Shown in pieces: positions 44,603 to 52,727 of a stretch of 64,000 nucleotides of DNA. The position numbers and the translations under genes are program-made. The DNA lies in contig NZ_FYDO01000032.1 in assembly GCF_900187615.1 (NCBI RefSeq), positions 1-64,000 on the forward strand. Direction: 5' to 3'. The notes beneath the pieces were generated by a model. It was not told the origin of the DNA. It saw nothing but the letters and a program-made list of their open reading frames with translations, and ran no database searches. Source of the DNA: Pseudomonas sp. Irchel s3f7. Its GTDB lineage: Bacteria > Pseudomonadota > Gammaproteobacteria > Pseudomonadales > Pseudomonadaceae. The number at the start of each line of letters is the position of its first letter. Positions within the stretch are counted from its first letter, which is position 1.

Positions 44603-44619
44603 ATACCACTCAGTGGTAT
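44603..44619. promoter_or_regulatory. Palindromic operator of the toxin-antitoxin pair
   Basis: ATACCACT-C-AGTGGTAT, a perfect 8-bp inverted repeat with a 1-nt centre, 21 nt upstream of the toxin ATG. Its TATACC could also be the -10 on the minus strand. Position and symmetry fit autorepression by the HTH antitoxin; binding is inferred. Confidence 0.7.
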
Positions 44620-44753
44620 AGATATCAAAGCCAACGCAGCAACCAAACAGTTACGTTGGCACCGGCACTCCTTGCCGATTCCCTCTAAAAAACCAGTGAT
44701 CTGCCCTTCGCACAAGCGCCGAAATGCTTTTGGCAAAACCCGGCCACAAAAAA

Positions 44754-44787
44754 ACGCCCCACGCCAAAAGAATCAGGCGTGGGGCGT
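44754..44787 (-). terminator. Terminator of the aminotransferase-like gene
   Basis: ACGCCCCACGCC (44754-44765) pairs exactly with GGCGTGGGGCGT (44776-44787); on the minus strand the stem is followed by a T-run. Strong terminator 48 nt after the gene. Confidence 0.9.
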
Positions 44788-44834
44788 GCGTTATACCGCG
44801 AGACGGTTCTGGAATTTGTGTAGGGCAGGTCTGA

Positions 44835-46040
44835 TCAGACGGCAATCCCTTTGCGGCACTGCAATTGCGCGGTGCGTACGCGGGAGAAGGCGCGAGCCAG
44901 GCGCAGGAGCATTTCGTCGATGTTGGCGTTGCTCACATTCAGCGCGGGGGTAAAGCGCAAGCAGTCGGGTTGCGGGGCATTGAGTAGCAGGCCTTCATAC
45001 AGTGCGGCCTTGACTACGGCATCAGCCGAGTCGTCAGACAGTGTCAGCCCCCAGAGCAGCCCCTGACCGCGCAGTTCGCCATGGCCGTAGCGGTGGGACA
45101 AACGCCCTAATCCTTCGCGCAAGTGTTGACCGGTCTCTGCGACGTGTTTGAGCAAGCCTTTGTCTTGCACGGCGTCAAGCACCGTTAGGCCCACTGACGC
45201 CATCAATGCATTGCCATGATGATGAGTGGCGGTCATCTCGCCCGTTTCGAAACAGCACACCTTTTCCCGCGCCAGCAACGCAGCCAATGGCACGCCACCG
45301 CCCAATCCTTCGCCGAGCACGACGATATCCGCCTTGACGCCGTAGGACTGTTCGGCAAGTAAAGTGCCGCAGCGACCGACACCGGATTGCACTTCGTCGA
45401 GGATCAACAGAATGCCGAGCTCTCGACAGAGCCGCTCGACGCCTTTGAGGTAATACGCGGCGGCGGGAATGACGCCAGCATCGCTCTGGACCGGTTCGAG
45501 CATAATTGCCACGGTTCGCTCATCCACCGCCGCGTGCAATGCAGGAAGGTCATTGAACGGGACATGGCTGACCGACGCCGCAGTCGTCGCCAGACCAAAT
45601 CCACGACAATCATTGCTGGCCACGATAATTCTCGAAGCACCACCGCGATGTGTTTGACCCCATTTACGCGCCAGTTCGATCGCCGCCTCGCCGGCTTCGC
45701 TGCCTGAATTGAACAAGCAGGCGTGATCACTGCCGGTGCTGACACACAGTCGTTCGGTGAGATTGCGCATGCCGCGGTTATGCAGATCGAAACCGGGATT
45801 GATCAACGATTGCGCTTGAGCGGCGATAGCATTGACCAGTACCGATGGGCTATGTCCGAGCGTGTTGGCGCCGCACCCTTGGGAAAAATCCAGGTAAGCG
45901 CGGTCATCGCTGTCCCATAACCATGAACCCTGGCCCCGGACAAAAACCTGCGGCGGCCGTTCGCGTTTGGATGGCAGGGGCGCGTGCATCGCCAGATCAT
46001 CAAGGCTGGGGATGTGCCGACGCAGTTTGAACAGATTCAT
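44835..46040 (-). CDS. Class III aminotransferase-like protein lacking the PLP lysine
   Basis: 401 aa. The fold-type I class III pattern is clear: NSGSEAGEAAIELARKWG, ILLILDEVQSGVGR (Asp215, Glu216, Gln218) and GxGLGGGVPLAALLARE. But the residue that should be the Schiff-base lysine before GLGGG is Glu244 (codon GAA), and other active-site places have changed: the usual FHGR-type motif is CRGFG and EPIQGEGG is EPVQSDAG. It is closest in style to acetylornithine/succinylornithine-type enzymes. It may be catalytically dead or have a new role. Divergent from a LysR gene and ended by a strong terminator. Confidence 0.8.
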   Translation of the reverse strand: MNLFKLRRHIPSLDDLAMHAPLPSKRERPPQVFVRGQGSWLWDSDDRAYLDFSQGCGANTLGHSPSVLVNAIAAQAQSLINPGFDLHNRGMRNLTERLCVSTGSDHACLFNSGSEAGEAAIELARKWGQTHRGGASRIIVASNDCRGFGLATTAASVSHVPFNDLPALHAAVDERTVAIMLEPVQSDAGVIPAAAYYLKGVERLCRELGILLILDEVQSGVGRCGTLLAEQSYGVKADIVVLGEGLGGGVPLAALLAREKVCCFETGEMTATHHHGNALMASVGLTVLDAVQDKGLLKHVAETGQHLREGLGRLSHRYGHGELRGQGLLWGLTLSDDSADAVVKAALYEGLLLNAPQPDCLRFTPALNVSNANIDEMLLRLARAFSRVRTAQLQCRKGIAV

Positions 46041-46209
46041 CTGAGAAAACCTCGCTGGAGGTTTTTTGCCTTACCTATGCAAATACCATCGAAACACACC
46101 GTATCCATTTCGCTTTCTGGCCCTGTAAGCCCTGTGAATACGGTTAGACTAGGCTCAGACAAGGCGTTGAGCCATTTCGATTTCCGAGCATTTTTGATAA
46201 GTGTTACTT
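46041..46209. promoter_or_regulatory. Divergent aminotransferase-like / lysR promoter region
   Basis: 169 nt. ATAC (46081-46084 vicinity) and GTAT (about 46103) form a loose T-N-A type dyad of the LysR kind, but the match is too weak to be firm. The layout, a LysR gene divergent from a metabolic gene, suggests the regulator acts here. Confidence 0.3.
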
Positions 46210-47139
46210 ATGGATTTCAAACAACTGCGTTATTTCGTCGCGGTCTACGAAGAGGGTCATGTGGGCCGGGCCGCCGAGCGGCTTTCAATCTCACAACCGG
46301 CGCTGTCCCAACAGATCCGTCACCTCGAACAGAACCTCGACGTGAGCCTGTTCGAGCGCAGCAGCAAACGCCTGTTGCCAACCCTCGCCGCCCACACGCT
46401 GTACAACCACGCGCAGCCTTTGCTCGATGGCCTGCAACGGGCGCGTGAAGCGCTGGGTAACTTCAAGGGACAAGCGCTGCGCACCTTGGCGATTGGCGTA
46501 TTGCAGACGGTCCACACCAGTCTTGTGCCGCAGATGCTTGAACGAGTGCGCAAGGCGCAGCCACACCTCGTAGTTCAGATCTATGAGCTGACCGGGCTGG
46601 AGATCGAACGCCGCCTGCTCAATGGCTCGCTGGACATCGGCATCAGCTACCTGCCGCCGCGTCAGCCGGGCCTGCATGGCGTGATGCTGTACGAAGATGA
46701 ACTGACCCTTGTCATCCCCGCCGACCATCCGCTGCGCGAATTCAAGAAGGTCTCCATGAGCCAGGCCGCCGAATTGCCCATGTTGCTGCTCGGGGAAGAG
46801 TTCCAGATACGCCAGATCTGGCAGGCGCAATTGGCGAGCCTGGGACGACGCCCACAGGTACAAGCCGAATTGAACAACATGGCCGGGATACTCGACAGCC
46901 TGCCGCACACGCGATTGGCGACGGTGCTGCCAGGACGTTCGCAAAAGACCCATGGCAATCAAGAACTGCTCTGGAAACCCCTGAGCGAGCCACGCGTGCC
47001 ATTGAAAGTCGGATTGGTGTGTCGGGATGTGCAACGCCAACAGGCTTCGTTGAGCTTGTTGCGCACGTTGCTGGAAGAAGTGATAAACGGCCCGCACGAG
47101 CGCTTGAACAGCCCGCAAGTCATGGACGGATTGGACTGA
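46210..47139 (+). CDS. LysR family transcriptional regulator (CynR-like)
   Basis: 309 aa from ATG 46210; a GTG 9 nt upstream is in frame. The winged HTH (FKQLRYFVAVYEEGHVGRAA ERLSISQPALSQQIRHLE) is followed by a type 2 periplasmic-binding-like effector domain. The effector is unknown. Divergent from the aminotransferase-like gene, the usual arrangement with a target. A hairpin follows the stop. Confidence 0.9.
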   Translation: MDFKQLRYFVAVYEEGHVGRAAERLSISQPALSQQIRHLEQNLDVSLFERSSKRLLPTLAAHTLYNHAQPLLDGLQRAREALGNFKGQALRTLAIGVLQTVHTSLVPQMLERVRKAQPHLVVQIYELTGLEIERRLLNGSLDIGISYLPPRQPGLHGVMLYEDELTLVIPADHPLREFKKVSMSQAAELPMLLLGEEFQIRQIWQAQLASLGRRPQVQAELNNMAGILDSLPHTRLATVLPGRSQKTHGNQELLWKPLSEPRVPLKVGLVCRDVQRQQASLSLLRTLLEEVINGPHERLNSPQVMDGLD

Positions 47140-47164
47140 GCACTTTTCTGCAGGCAAAAGAAAA

Positions 47165-47184
47165 CCCCGCCGAAGCGGGGCTTT
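47165..47184 (+). terminator. lysR terminator
   Basis: CCCCGC-CGAA-GCGGGG (47165-47180) with AAAA before and CTTT after. Short but well-formed. Confidence 0.75.
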
Positions 47185-47330
47185 GCAGACTGTTTCCCTG
47201 ACATCCATTTCGCTCCACCGTCCTGGCGGAATCCTACGTGTCCGTGTTGTTGCTTTTGCGCTTCCTGCGCTACGTCCATGAGAAGTAGATTAGCTGTGGA
47301 TCCAATTTGCTTCTATGGGAGAACAGCAGC

Positions 47331-47360
47331 ACGCCATGTAAGCGAATGCTTACATGGCGT
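47331..47360. other. Perfect 13-bp hairpin at the 3' end of the fadE cluster
   Basis: ACGCCATGTAAGC (47331-47343), loop GAAT, GCTTACATGGCGT (47348-47360). It lies 8 nt beyond the fadE stop on the minus strand. There is no U-run, so it may work with Rho or protect the mRNA 3' end. The other 150 nt back to the lysR terminator hold nothing recognisable. Confidence 0.6.
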
Positions 47361-47367
47361 TGCGTTG

Positions 47368-49146
47368 TCAGAACTGTTTGGCGTCCAGCAGGAACAGTGA
47401 CTCGCTCCCCGACTTGACCGAAGCGCTCAGCGAGTGAATCCGCGGCAGCAGACGGGCGAAGTAAAACCGCGCGGTGCCCAGTTTGCTTGCGTAGAAATCA
47501 TCCTGCGCTTCCTTGCCGAACGCGGCTTTGGCCATCAGCGCCCACATGTAAGCGTAAGCAACGTAGCCAAACGCTTGCAGATACTCGACCGACGCCGCGC
47601 CGATTTCGTTCGGGTTGGCTTTTGCACGGTCCAGCAACCAGGCGGTCAATTCGTCGAGGGTGGTCACCGCGTCGTTCAATGGCTTGGTGAACTCAACCAG
47701 ATCGGCGCTGGCAGTGGCCGTGAAATGGCGAATCTCGTCAGCGAACAGGTTATAGAACGCGCCGCCGCTACCCACGATTTTGCGCCCGACCAGGTCCAGC
47801 GCCTGAATACCGTTGGTGCCTTCGTAGATTTGGGTGATGCGCACATCACGAACCAGTTGCTCCTGGCCCCACTCACGAATGTAACCATGACCGCCGAAAA
47901 CCTGTTGGCCGTGCACGGTGGTTTCCAGGCCGAGGTCGGTCAGGAACGCTTTGGCCACCGGGGTCAGCAAAGCCACCAGATCTTCGGCGCGTTTGCGGGT
48001 GGTCGCGTCTTCGCTGAACTTGGCGGTGTCCAGTTGCATGGCCACGTAAGTGGAAAACGCACGACCGCCTTCGTTCGAGGCTTTCATGGTCAGCAGCATG
48101 CGACGCACGTCCGGGTGGACGATGATCGGGTCAGCCACTTTGTCCTTGTTCTGCGCGCCGGTTGGCGAACGGCTTTGCAGGCGATCACGGGCGTATTCAA
48201 CAGCGTTCTGGTACGAGCGCTCGCCAGTGGCAAGGCCCTGGATACCGACGCCCAGACGCTCGTAGTTCATCATGGTGAACATCGCCGCCAGGCCTTTGTT
48301 TGGCTCGCCGACCAGGTAACCCACGGCTTCATCGAAGTTCATCACGCAGGTCGCGGAGGCCTGGATGCCCATCTTGTGTTCAATCGAACCGCAGTTGGCC
48401 GGGTTGCGTGCGCCCAGGCTGCCATCGGCATTGACCATGAACTTCGGCACCAGGAACAGCGAAATGCCTTTCGGACCCGCCGGTGCGTCCGGCAGTTTGG
48501 CCAGCACTAGGTGAATGATGTTTTCGGTCAGGTCGTGTTCGCCACCGGTGATGAATATCTTGGTGCCGCTGACCTTGTAGGAACCGTCGGCCTGAGGCTC
48601 AGCCTTGGTGCGGATGATCCCCAGGTCGGTACCGGCATGCGGCTCGGTCAGGCACATCGAGCCAGCCCAGACGCCGGCGTACATGTTCGGCAGGTACGCC
48701 GCCTTCAGCTCTTCGCTGGCGTGAGCATTGATCGACAGGCAAGCGCCGGCCGTCAGCATCGGGTACAGACCGAACGACAGGCTCGCGGAGTTGACCATTT
48801 CTTCGACCTGGGCCGAAACGGCTTTGGGCATGCCCATGCCGCCGTAAGCCGGATCACCCCCCACACCAACCCAGCCGCCTTCAGCGTAAGTCTGATAAGC
48901 CTGTGGGAAACCTGCCGGCGTGGTGACGGCACCGTCCGCCCAATGGCAACCTTCTTCGTCAGCCGCACGGCTCAATGGCGCAATGCTTTTGCTGGTGACC
49001 TTGCCCGCTTCTTCCAGGATCGCCTCGACGGTTTCTGCATCGATGGTCTCGGCCAGCGCAGGCAGTTCGGCCCAGAGTTTGGCGACCTCGAAAACTTCAT
49101 TGAGGACGAAGCGCATATCGCGCAGGGGCGCTTTGTAGTCAGCCAT
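47368..49146 (-). CDS. Acyl-CoA dehydrogenase (FadE-type), paralogue of PA0508
   Basis: 592 aa. Order of domains: short N-terminal extension (DYKAPLRDMRFVLNEVF), ACAD N, middle (MCLTEPHAGTDLGIIRT, FAD contact) and C domains with the catalytic glutamate in IYEGTNGIQALDL, then an extra C-terminal helical domain typical of the 600-residue group. It oxidises acyl-CoA to 2-enoyl-CoA, first step of beta-oxidation. I recall the P. aeruginosa counterpart (PA0508, FadE2) as preferring medium chains; the preference here is inferred. Confidence 0.9.
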   Translation of the reverse strand: MADYKAPLRDMRFVLNEVFEVAKLWAELPALAETIDAETVEAILEEAGKVTSKSIAPLSRAADEEGCHWADGAVTTPAGFPQAYQTYAEGGWVGVGGDPAYGGMGMPKAVSAQVEEMVNSASLSFGLYPMLTAGACLSINAHASEELKAAYLPNMYAGVWAGSMCLTEPHAGTDLGIIRTKAEPQADGSYKVSGTKIFITGGEHDLTENIIHLVLAKLPDAPAGPKGISLFLVPKFMVNADGSLGARNPANCGSIEHKMGIQASATCVMNFDEAVGYLVGEPNKGLAAMFTMMNYERLGVGIQGLATGERSYQNAVEYARDRLQSRSPTGAQNKDKVADPIIVHPDVRRMLLTMKASNEGGRAFSTYVAMQLDTAKFSEDATTRKRAEDLVALLTPVAKAFLTDLGLETTVHGQQVFGGHGYIREWGQEQLVRDVRITQIYEGTNGIQALDLVGRKIVGSGGAFYNLFADEIRHFTATASADLVEFTKPLNDAVTTLDELTAWLLDRAKANPNEIGAASVEYLQAFGYVAYAYMWALMAKAAFGKEAQDDFYASKLGTARFYFARLLPRIHSLSASVKSGSESLFLLDAKQF

Positions 49147-49273
49147 GGCAAACCTCGCAAGATCTATACAGGTGATTCGTAGGAAGATGATTTTCGTTGG
49201 GTCGGAGTGTACCCCAACAACTTTTGCGACACATAGGGTCAGCCTGTGACGTTTTTGTTATTTTTAGTCACGC

Positions 49274-49340
49274 AAAAGATCGCAGCCTCCCCGAGCTCCT
49301 ACGCCAATTAAGGTAGGAGTTGCCGAAGGCTGCGATCGTC
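49274..49340. repeat. Palindromic intergenic repeat, GATCGCAGCCTTCGGC class (second copy)
   Basis: AAAAGATCGCAGCCTCCCCG AGCTCCTAC (from 49274) opposes GTAGGAGTTGCCGAAGGCTG CGATC (ending about 49336). Same family as 16980-17052; here it separates two minus-strand fadE genes, and its left arm has diverged. Confidence 0.7.
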
Positions 49341-49357
49341 TAAGGATTGAAAACCAA

Positions 49358-51160
49358 TTAAAGCGCGAACAACTCCGCCGGCAGTTGCATCAGGCAATCG
49401 CTGCCCGCCTCGATGGCTGCCCGATGAGCGGCGGTTCGCGGCAACAAGCGCTTGAAGTAGAACTCGCTGGTGGCGAGTTTGCCCCGGCAGAAATCGGCAT
49501 CACCTGTGCCGTTATCGAGCTGCGCCTGAGCGACCAGCGCCATCCGTAACCATAGATAGCCGAGGATGATGTAACCGCTGTACATCAGGTAATCCACCGA
49601 CGCGGCACCGACTTCGTCGGGGTTTTTCATCGCGGCCATACCGACCTGAGCGGTCAACTCGCCCCACTGCTGGTTCAACCCTTTGAGCTGTGCCACATAA
49701 CGGGCCAGTTGCGGATGCTCGGCATTTGCCTCACAGAATTTATGGACGATTTTGGTAAAGCCCCGCAACAATTTGCCTTGGCTGCCAAGGACTTTACGAC
49801 CGAGCAGATCCAGCGCCTGAATGCCGTTGGTGCCTTCGTAGATCGGCGCGATCCGGCAGTCGCGAACCAACTGTTCCATGCCCCATTCGCGAATGAACCC
49901 GTGGCCGCCAAACACCTGCATGCCGTGGTTGGTGACTTCCAGGCCCGTGTCGGTCATGAAGGCTTTGCAGATCGGCGTGAGGAAGGCCAACAGGTCTTCT
50001 GCGTCCTGGCGCGCGGCTGCATCCGGGCTCAAGTGCGCCACGTCGAGCAATTGTGCAGTGAAATACGTCAGCGCCCGATTGCCCTCGTTGAAGGCCTTCA
50101 TGGTCAGCAACATCCGTCGCACATCGGGATGCACGATGATCGGGTCAGCGACTTTTTCCGGGGCTTTCGGGCCGGTCAGCGAACGCATCTGCAAGCGGTC
50201 GTTGGCGTACTTGATCGCTCCCTGGAAACTCGCTTCGCCCAGACACAACCCCTGCATGCCAGTGCCCAGGCGTGCGTGGTTCATCATGGTGAACATGCAG
50301 TTCAGGCCCTTGTTCGCCTCGCCGATCAGGAAGCCCTTGGCACCGTCGAAATTCAGCACGCAGGTAGCCGAGGCCTTGATGCCCATTTTGTGTTCGATCG
50401 AACCGCAAGACACACCATTGCGCTCGCCCGCTTCACCCGCTGCATCGGGCAAGAACTTGGGCACGATAAACAGCGAAATGCCCTTGGTCCCGGCTGGCGC
50501 ATCCGGCAACTTTGCCAGCACCAGATGAATGATGTTGTCGCTCATGTCGTGCTCGCCGGCAGAGATGAAAATCTTGCTGCCGGTGATCGCATAACTGCCA
50601 TCGGCAGAAGGTACGGCGCGGGTCTTGATGATGCCCAGGTCGGTACCGCAATGGGCTTCGGTCAGGCACATGGTGCCGGTCCATTGGCCCGCGGTGAGCT
50701 TGCTCAGGTAAGTATCTTTTTGCGCTTCGGTGCCATGGGCGTGAATGGCCGACATGGCGCCGTGGGTCAGGCCCGGGTACATGCCCCAAGAGGTGTTGCT
50801 GGAACCGACCATTTCGCTGATGACCAGCCCCAGCGAGCTTGGCAAACCCTGGCCGCCGTAGACCGGATCCGCCGCCAGCCCATGCCAGCCGCCCTCAACA
50901 TATTGTGCAAAAGCCTGCTTGAACCCTGCGGGCGTCGTGACCACGCCGTTGTCGAAATGGCAGCCTTCTTCATCACCACTGCGGTTGAGCGGCGAGAGGA
51001 CGTTCTCGCAGAATTTCGCCCCTTCTTCGAGGATCGCATTGACCATGTCCGGACTGGCGTCGGTCGCCCCCAGCGCGGCGTAGTTGCCGTGGAAATCGAA
51101 GACGTGATCGATCAAAAAGCGCATATCGCGCAAGGGAGCTTTGTAGTCGGGCATGGTCAT
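49358..51160 (-). CDS. Acyl-CoA dehydrogenase (FadE-type), paralogue of PA0507
   Basis: 600 aa, clearly homologous to its two neighbours over its whole length (start PDYKAPLRDMRFLIDHVFDF). MCLTEAHCGTDLG is the FAD/substrate loop and IYEGTNGIQALDLLG holds the catalytic glutamate. Upstream lies a diguanylate cyclase gene on the same strand, 79 nt away. No PsrA-like site was seen before this gene. Chain-length preference unknown. Confidence 0.88.
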   Translation of the reverse strand: MTMPDYKAPLRDMRFLIDHVFDFHGNYAALGATDASPDMVNAILEEGAKFCENVLSPLNRSGDEEGCHFDNGVVTTPAGFKQAFAQYVEGGWHGLAADPVYGGQGLPSSLGLVISEMVGSSNTSWGMYPGLTHGAMSAIHAHGTEAQKDTYLSKLTAGQWTGTMCLTEAHCGTDLGIIKTRAVPSADGSYAITGSKIFISAGEHDMSDNIIHLVLAKLPDAPAGTKGISLFIVPKFLPDAAGEAGERNGVSCGSIEHKMGIKASATCVLNFDGAKGFLIGEANKGLNCMFTMMNHARLGTGMQGLCLGEASFQGAIKYANDRLQMRSLTGPKAPEKVADPIIVHPDVRRMLLTMKAFNEGNRALTYFTAQLLDVAHLSPDAAARQDAEDLLAFLTPICKAFMTDTGLEVTNHGMQVFGGHGFIREWGMEQLVRDCRIAPIYEGTNGIQALDLLGRKVLGSQGKLLRGFTKIVHKFCEANAEHPQLARYVAQLKGLNQQWGELTAQVGMAAMKNPDEVGAASVDYLMYSGYIILGYLWLRMALVAQAQLDNGTGDADFCRGKLATSEFYFKRLLPRTAAHRAAIEAGSDCLMQLPAELFAL

Positions 51161-51239
51161 TCTCCGTCAGCAGATTGCTCCAACCTACTGCCGTCGACCC
51201 CGCCTCACAATCACAGTCCAGACGCTGAATGCGCCATCA

Positions 51240-52529
51240 TCACTCAACCGTAGCGGCTTCCATACGCACGGCGCCACGGCGGTTCTGACCGAACGCCATC
51301 ACGCAGTTTCGCCCCGCACCCTTGGCGCTGTAGAGCGCCTGGTCAGCGGACTTGAGCACTTCTTCCGGGGTGCGCTGCTCGATGCGTTCGGCGACGCCGA
51401 TGCTGACCGTTACCGACACGCTCGAAGCGCCGGCACCGGCACGACGTTGCCGACCCTGATGGTCGTCCTGTGGCCTGTCCGGATTGCGCAGTTGAATGTT
51501 GTAAGTGGCGATGGACTCGCGGATGACTTCAAGATGCGGCATGCACTCTTCGAGGGTCTTGCCTGCAAACACCAGGGCAAATTCCTCACCGCCGTAACGA
51601 TATGCCTTACCGCCGCCGCCGATTTTCGACAACTTGCTGGCCACCAACCGCAGCACCTGGTCACCGACGTCGTGACCGTGGGTGTCGTTGAATTTCTTGA
51701 AGTGGTCGACGTCGCTCATGGCCAACACGTAGTTGCGACCCAACCGCTGCATGCGCTCGTTCAGCGCGCGACGGCCCGGCAACCCGGTCAGCTCGTCGCG
51801 GAAGGCCATTTGATAGGCTTCGTGGGCGACGGCGGCGGCGATCATCAACATCACCTGGCTGCACATGATGTTCAGGGTGAACGGCAGGATGAAGGTTTTC
51901 GGCAGCATCCAGAACAACCCGAGCAGGCCCACCAATTGCGCGGCATGCAAGGGGCGTGGGTTGCGCCAGTACTGATAAGCCAGCAATAAAAATGCGGCGA
52001 TGAACACCGGATAAGACAACTGGATCAAGCTCATCCAGGCACCGTGCAATGCGGGCCAGCGAATCTCCGAGAGCCAGATCAGCAACGCATGGGGATAACT
52101 TTGCTCAAGCGCCAACGCCACGCTGCCCACCGCCAGCAACACGGCAAAACGCGCCACCATGTCCTGGAACAGATGCGTGCGCTCCTGCCACGCGGCGAAA
52201 ATGCCAAACAGCAACGGCAGCAGCAGACAACACAAATGAAAGACCACGGCGGCGTCATCGCGCACCTTGCCGTTGTCGCGGTAATAGTCGGTCTGGGTGT
52301 CGAGCAGGAAGTAGGCGATGTACACCGTGACCATCAGAAACAGCTCACGCTGGCGTCGGTAAACCGCGCAATAAGCACCGCCGAGCAGTAAAACCAGAGT
52401 CGGCAGGACGTTGAACAGCGACGTGAAGAAAACGTTGAGATCCTTAACGTATGCAGCCGCGAGCCCCGCCAACAGAAGCAGTAATGACGGTAGGAAATGA
52501 CTGAAACGTACAGCGGAAGAACGCAGCAA
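51240..52529 (-). CDS. Membrane diguanylate cyclase (GGEEF), no I-site
   Basis: 429 aa from TTG 52529 (GGAG about 10 nt upstream). Seven or eight hydrophobic helices fill residues 8-235, with no known sensor domain. The GGDEF domain (about 245-415) has an intact RYGGEEFALVF active site. The inhibitory-site RxxD is replaced by GGGG (KIGGGGKAYRYGGEEF), so product inhibition at that site is unlikely. A charged insertion (DRPQDDHQGRQRRAGAG) interrupts the domain. It lies between fadE paralogues that are adjacent in P. aeruginosa, so it is probably an insertion at this locus. Confidence 0.9.
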   Translation of the reverse strand: MLRSSAVRFSHFLPSLLLLLAGLAAAYVKDLNVFFTSLFNVLPTLVLLLGGAYCAVYRRQRELFLMVTVYIAYFLLDTQTDYYRDNGKVRDDAAVVFHLCCLLLPLLFGIFAAWQERTHLFQDMVARFAVLLAVGSVALALEQSYPHALLIWLSEIRWPALHGAWMSLIQLSYPVFIAAFLLLAYQYWRNPRPLHAAQLVGLLGLFWMLPKTFILPFTLNIMCSQVMLMIAAAVAHEAYQMAFRDELTGLPGRRALNERMQRLGRNYVLAMSDVDHFKKFNDTHGHDVGDQVLRLVASKLSKIGGGGKAYRYGGEEFALVFAGKTLEECMPHLEVIRESIATYNIQLRNPDRPQDDHQGRQRRAGAGASSVSVTVSIGVAERIEQRTPEEVLKSADQALYSAKGAGRNCVMAFGQNRRGAVRMEAATVE

Positions 52530-52673
52530 GGGTAGAGCTCCGACCCGTCTATTCAGGAGATGGCATTGTGCCCACCACTGTAACGGCAGAAACCCCGAGT
52601 TGCTGAGTGAATTACTGAGGTATTTTTTAAAAGGGTGTCGCCCGCTTCAATTTCACCGACCATCTTTAAAGCA

Positions 52674-52709
52674 AAAAAGCCGCTGATCCCTAAGGAACAG
52701 CGGCTTTTT
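52674..52709. terminator. Terminator after the first fadE gene
   Basis: AAAAAGCCGCTG (52674-52685) pairs exactly with CAGCGGCTTTTT (52698-52709). T-runs exist on both strands; it ends the minus-strand fadE transcript and so uncouples the diguanylate cyclase from it. Confidence 0.9.
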
Positions 52710-52727
52710 GGAGTGCTTCACCAGGCC

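Noticed and set aside
46081..46107. LysR T-N11-A operator between the aminotransferase-like and lysR genes
   Set aside because: ATAC and GTAT are present but the spacing and symmetry are loose; not distinguishable from chance.
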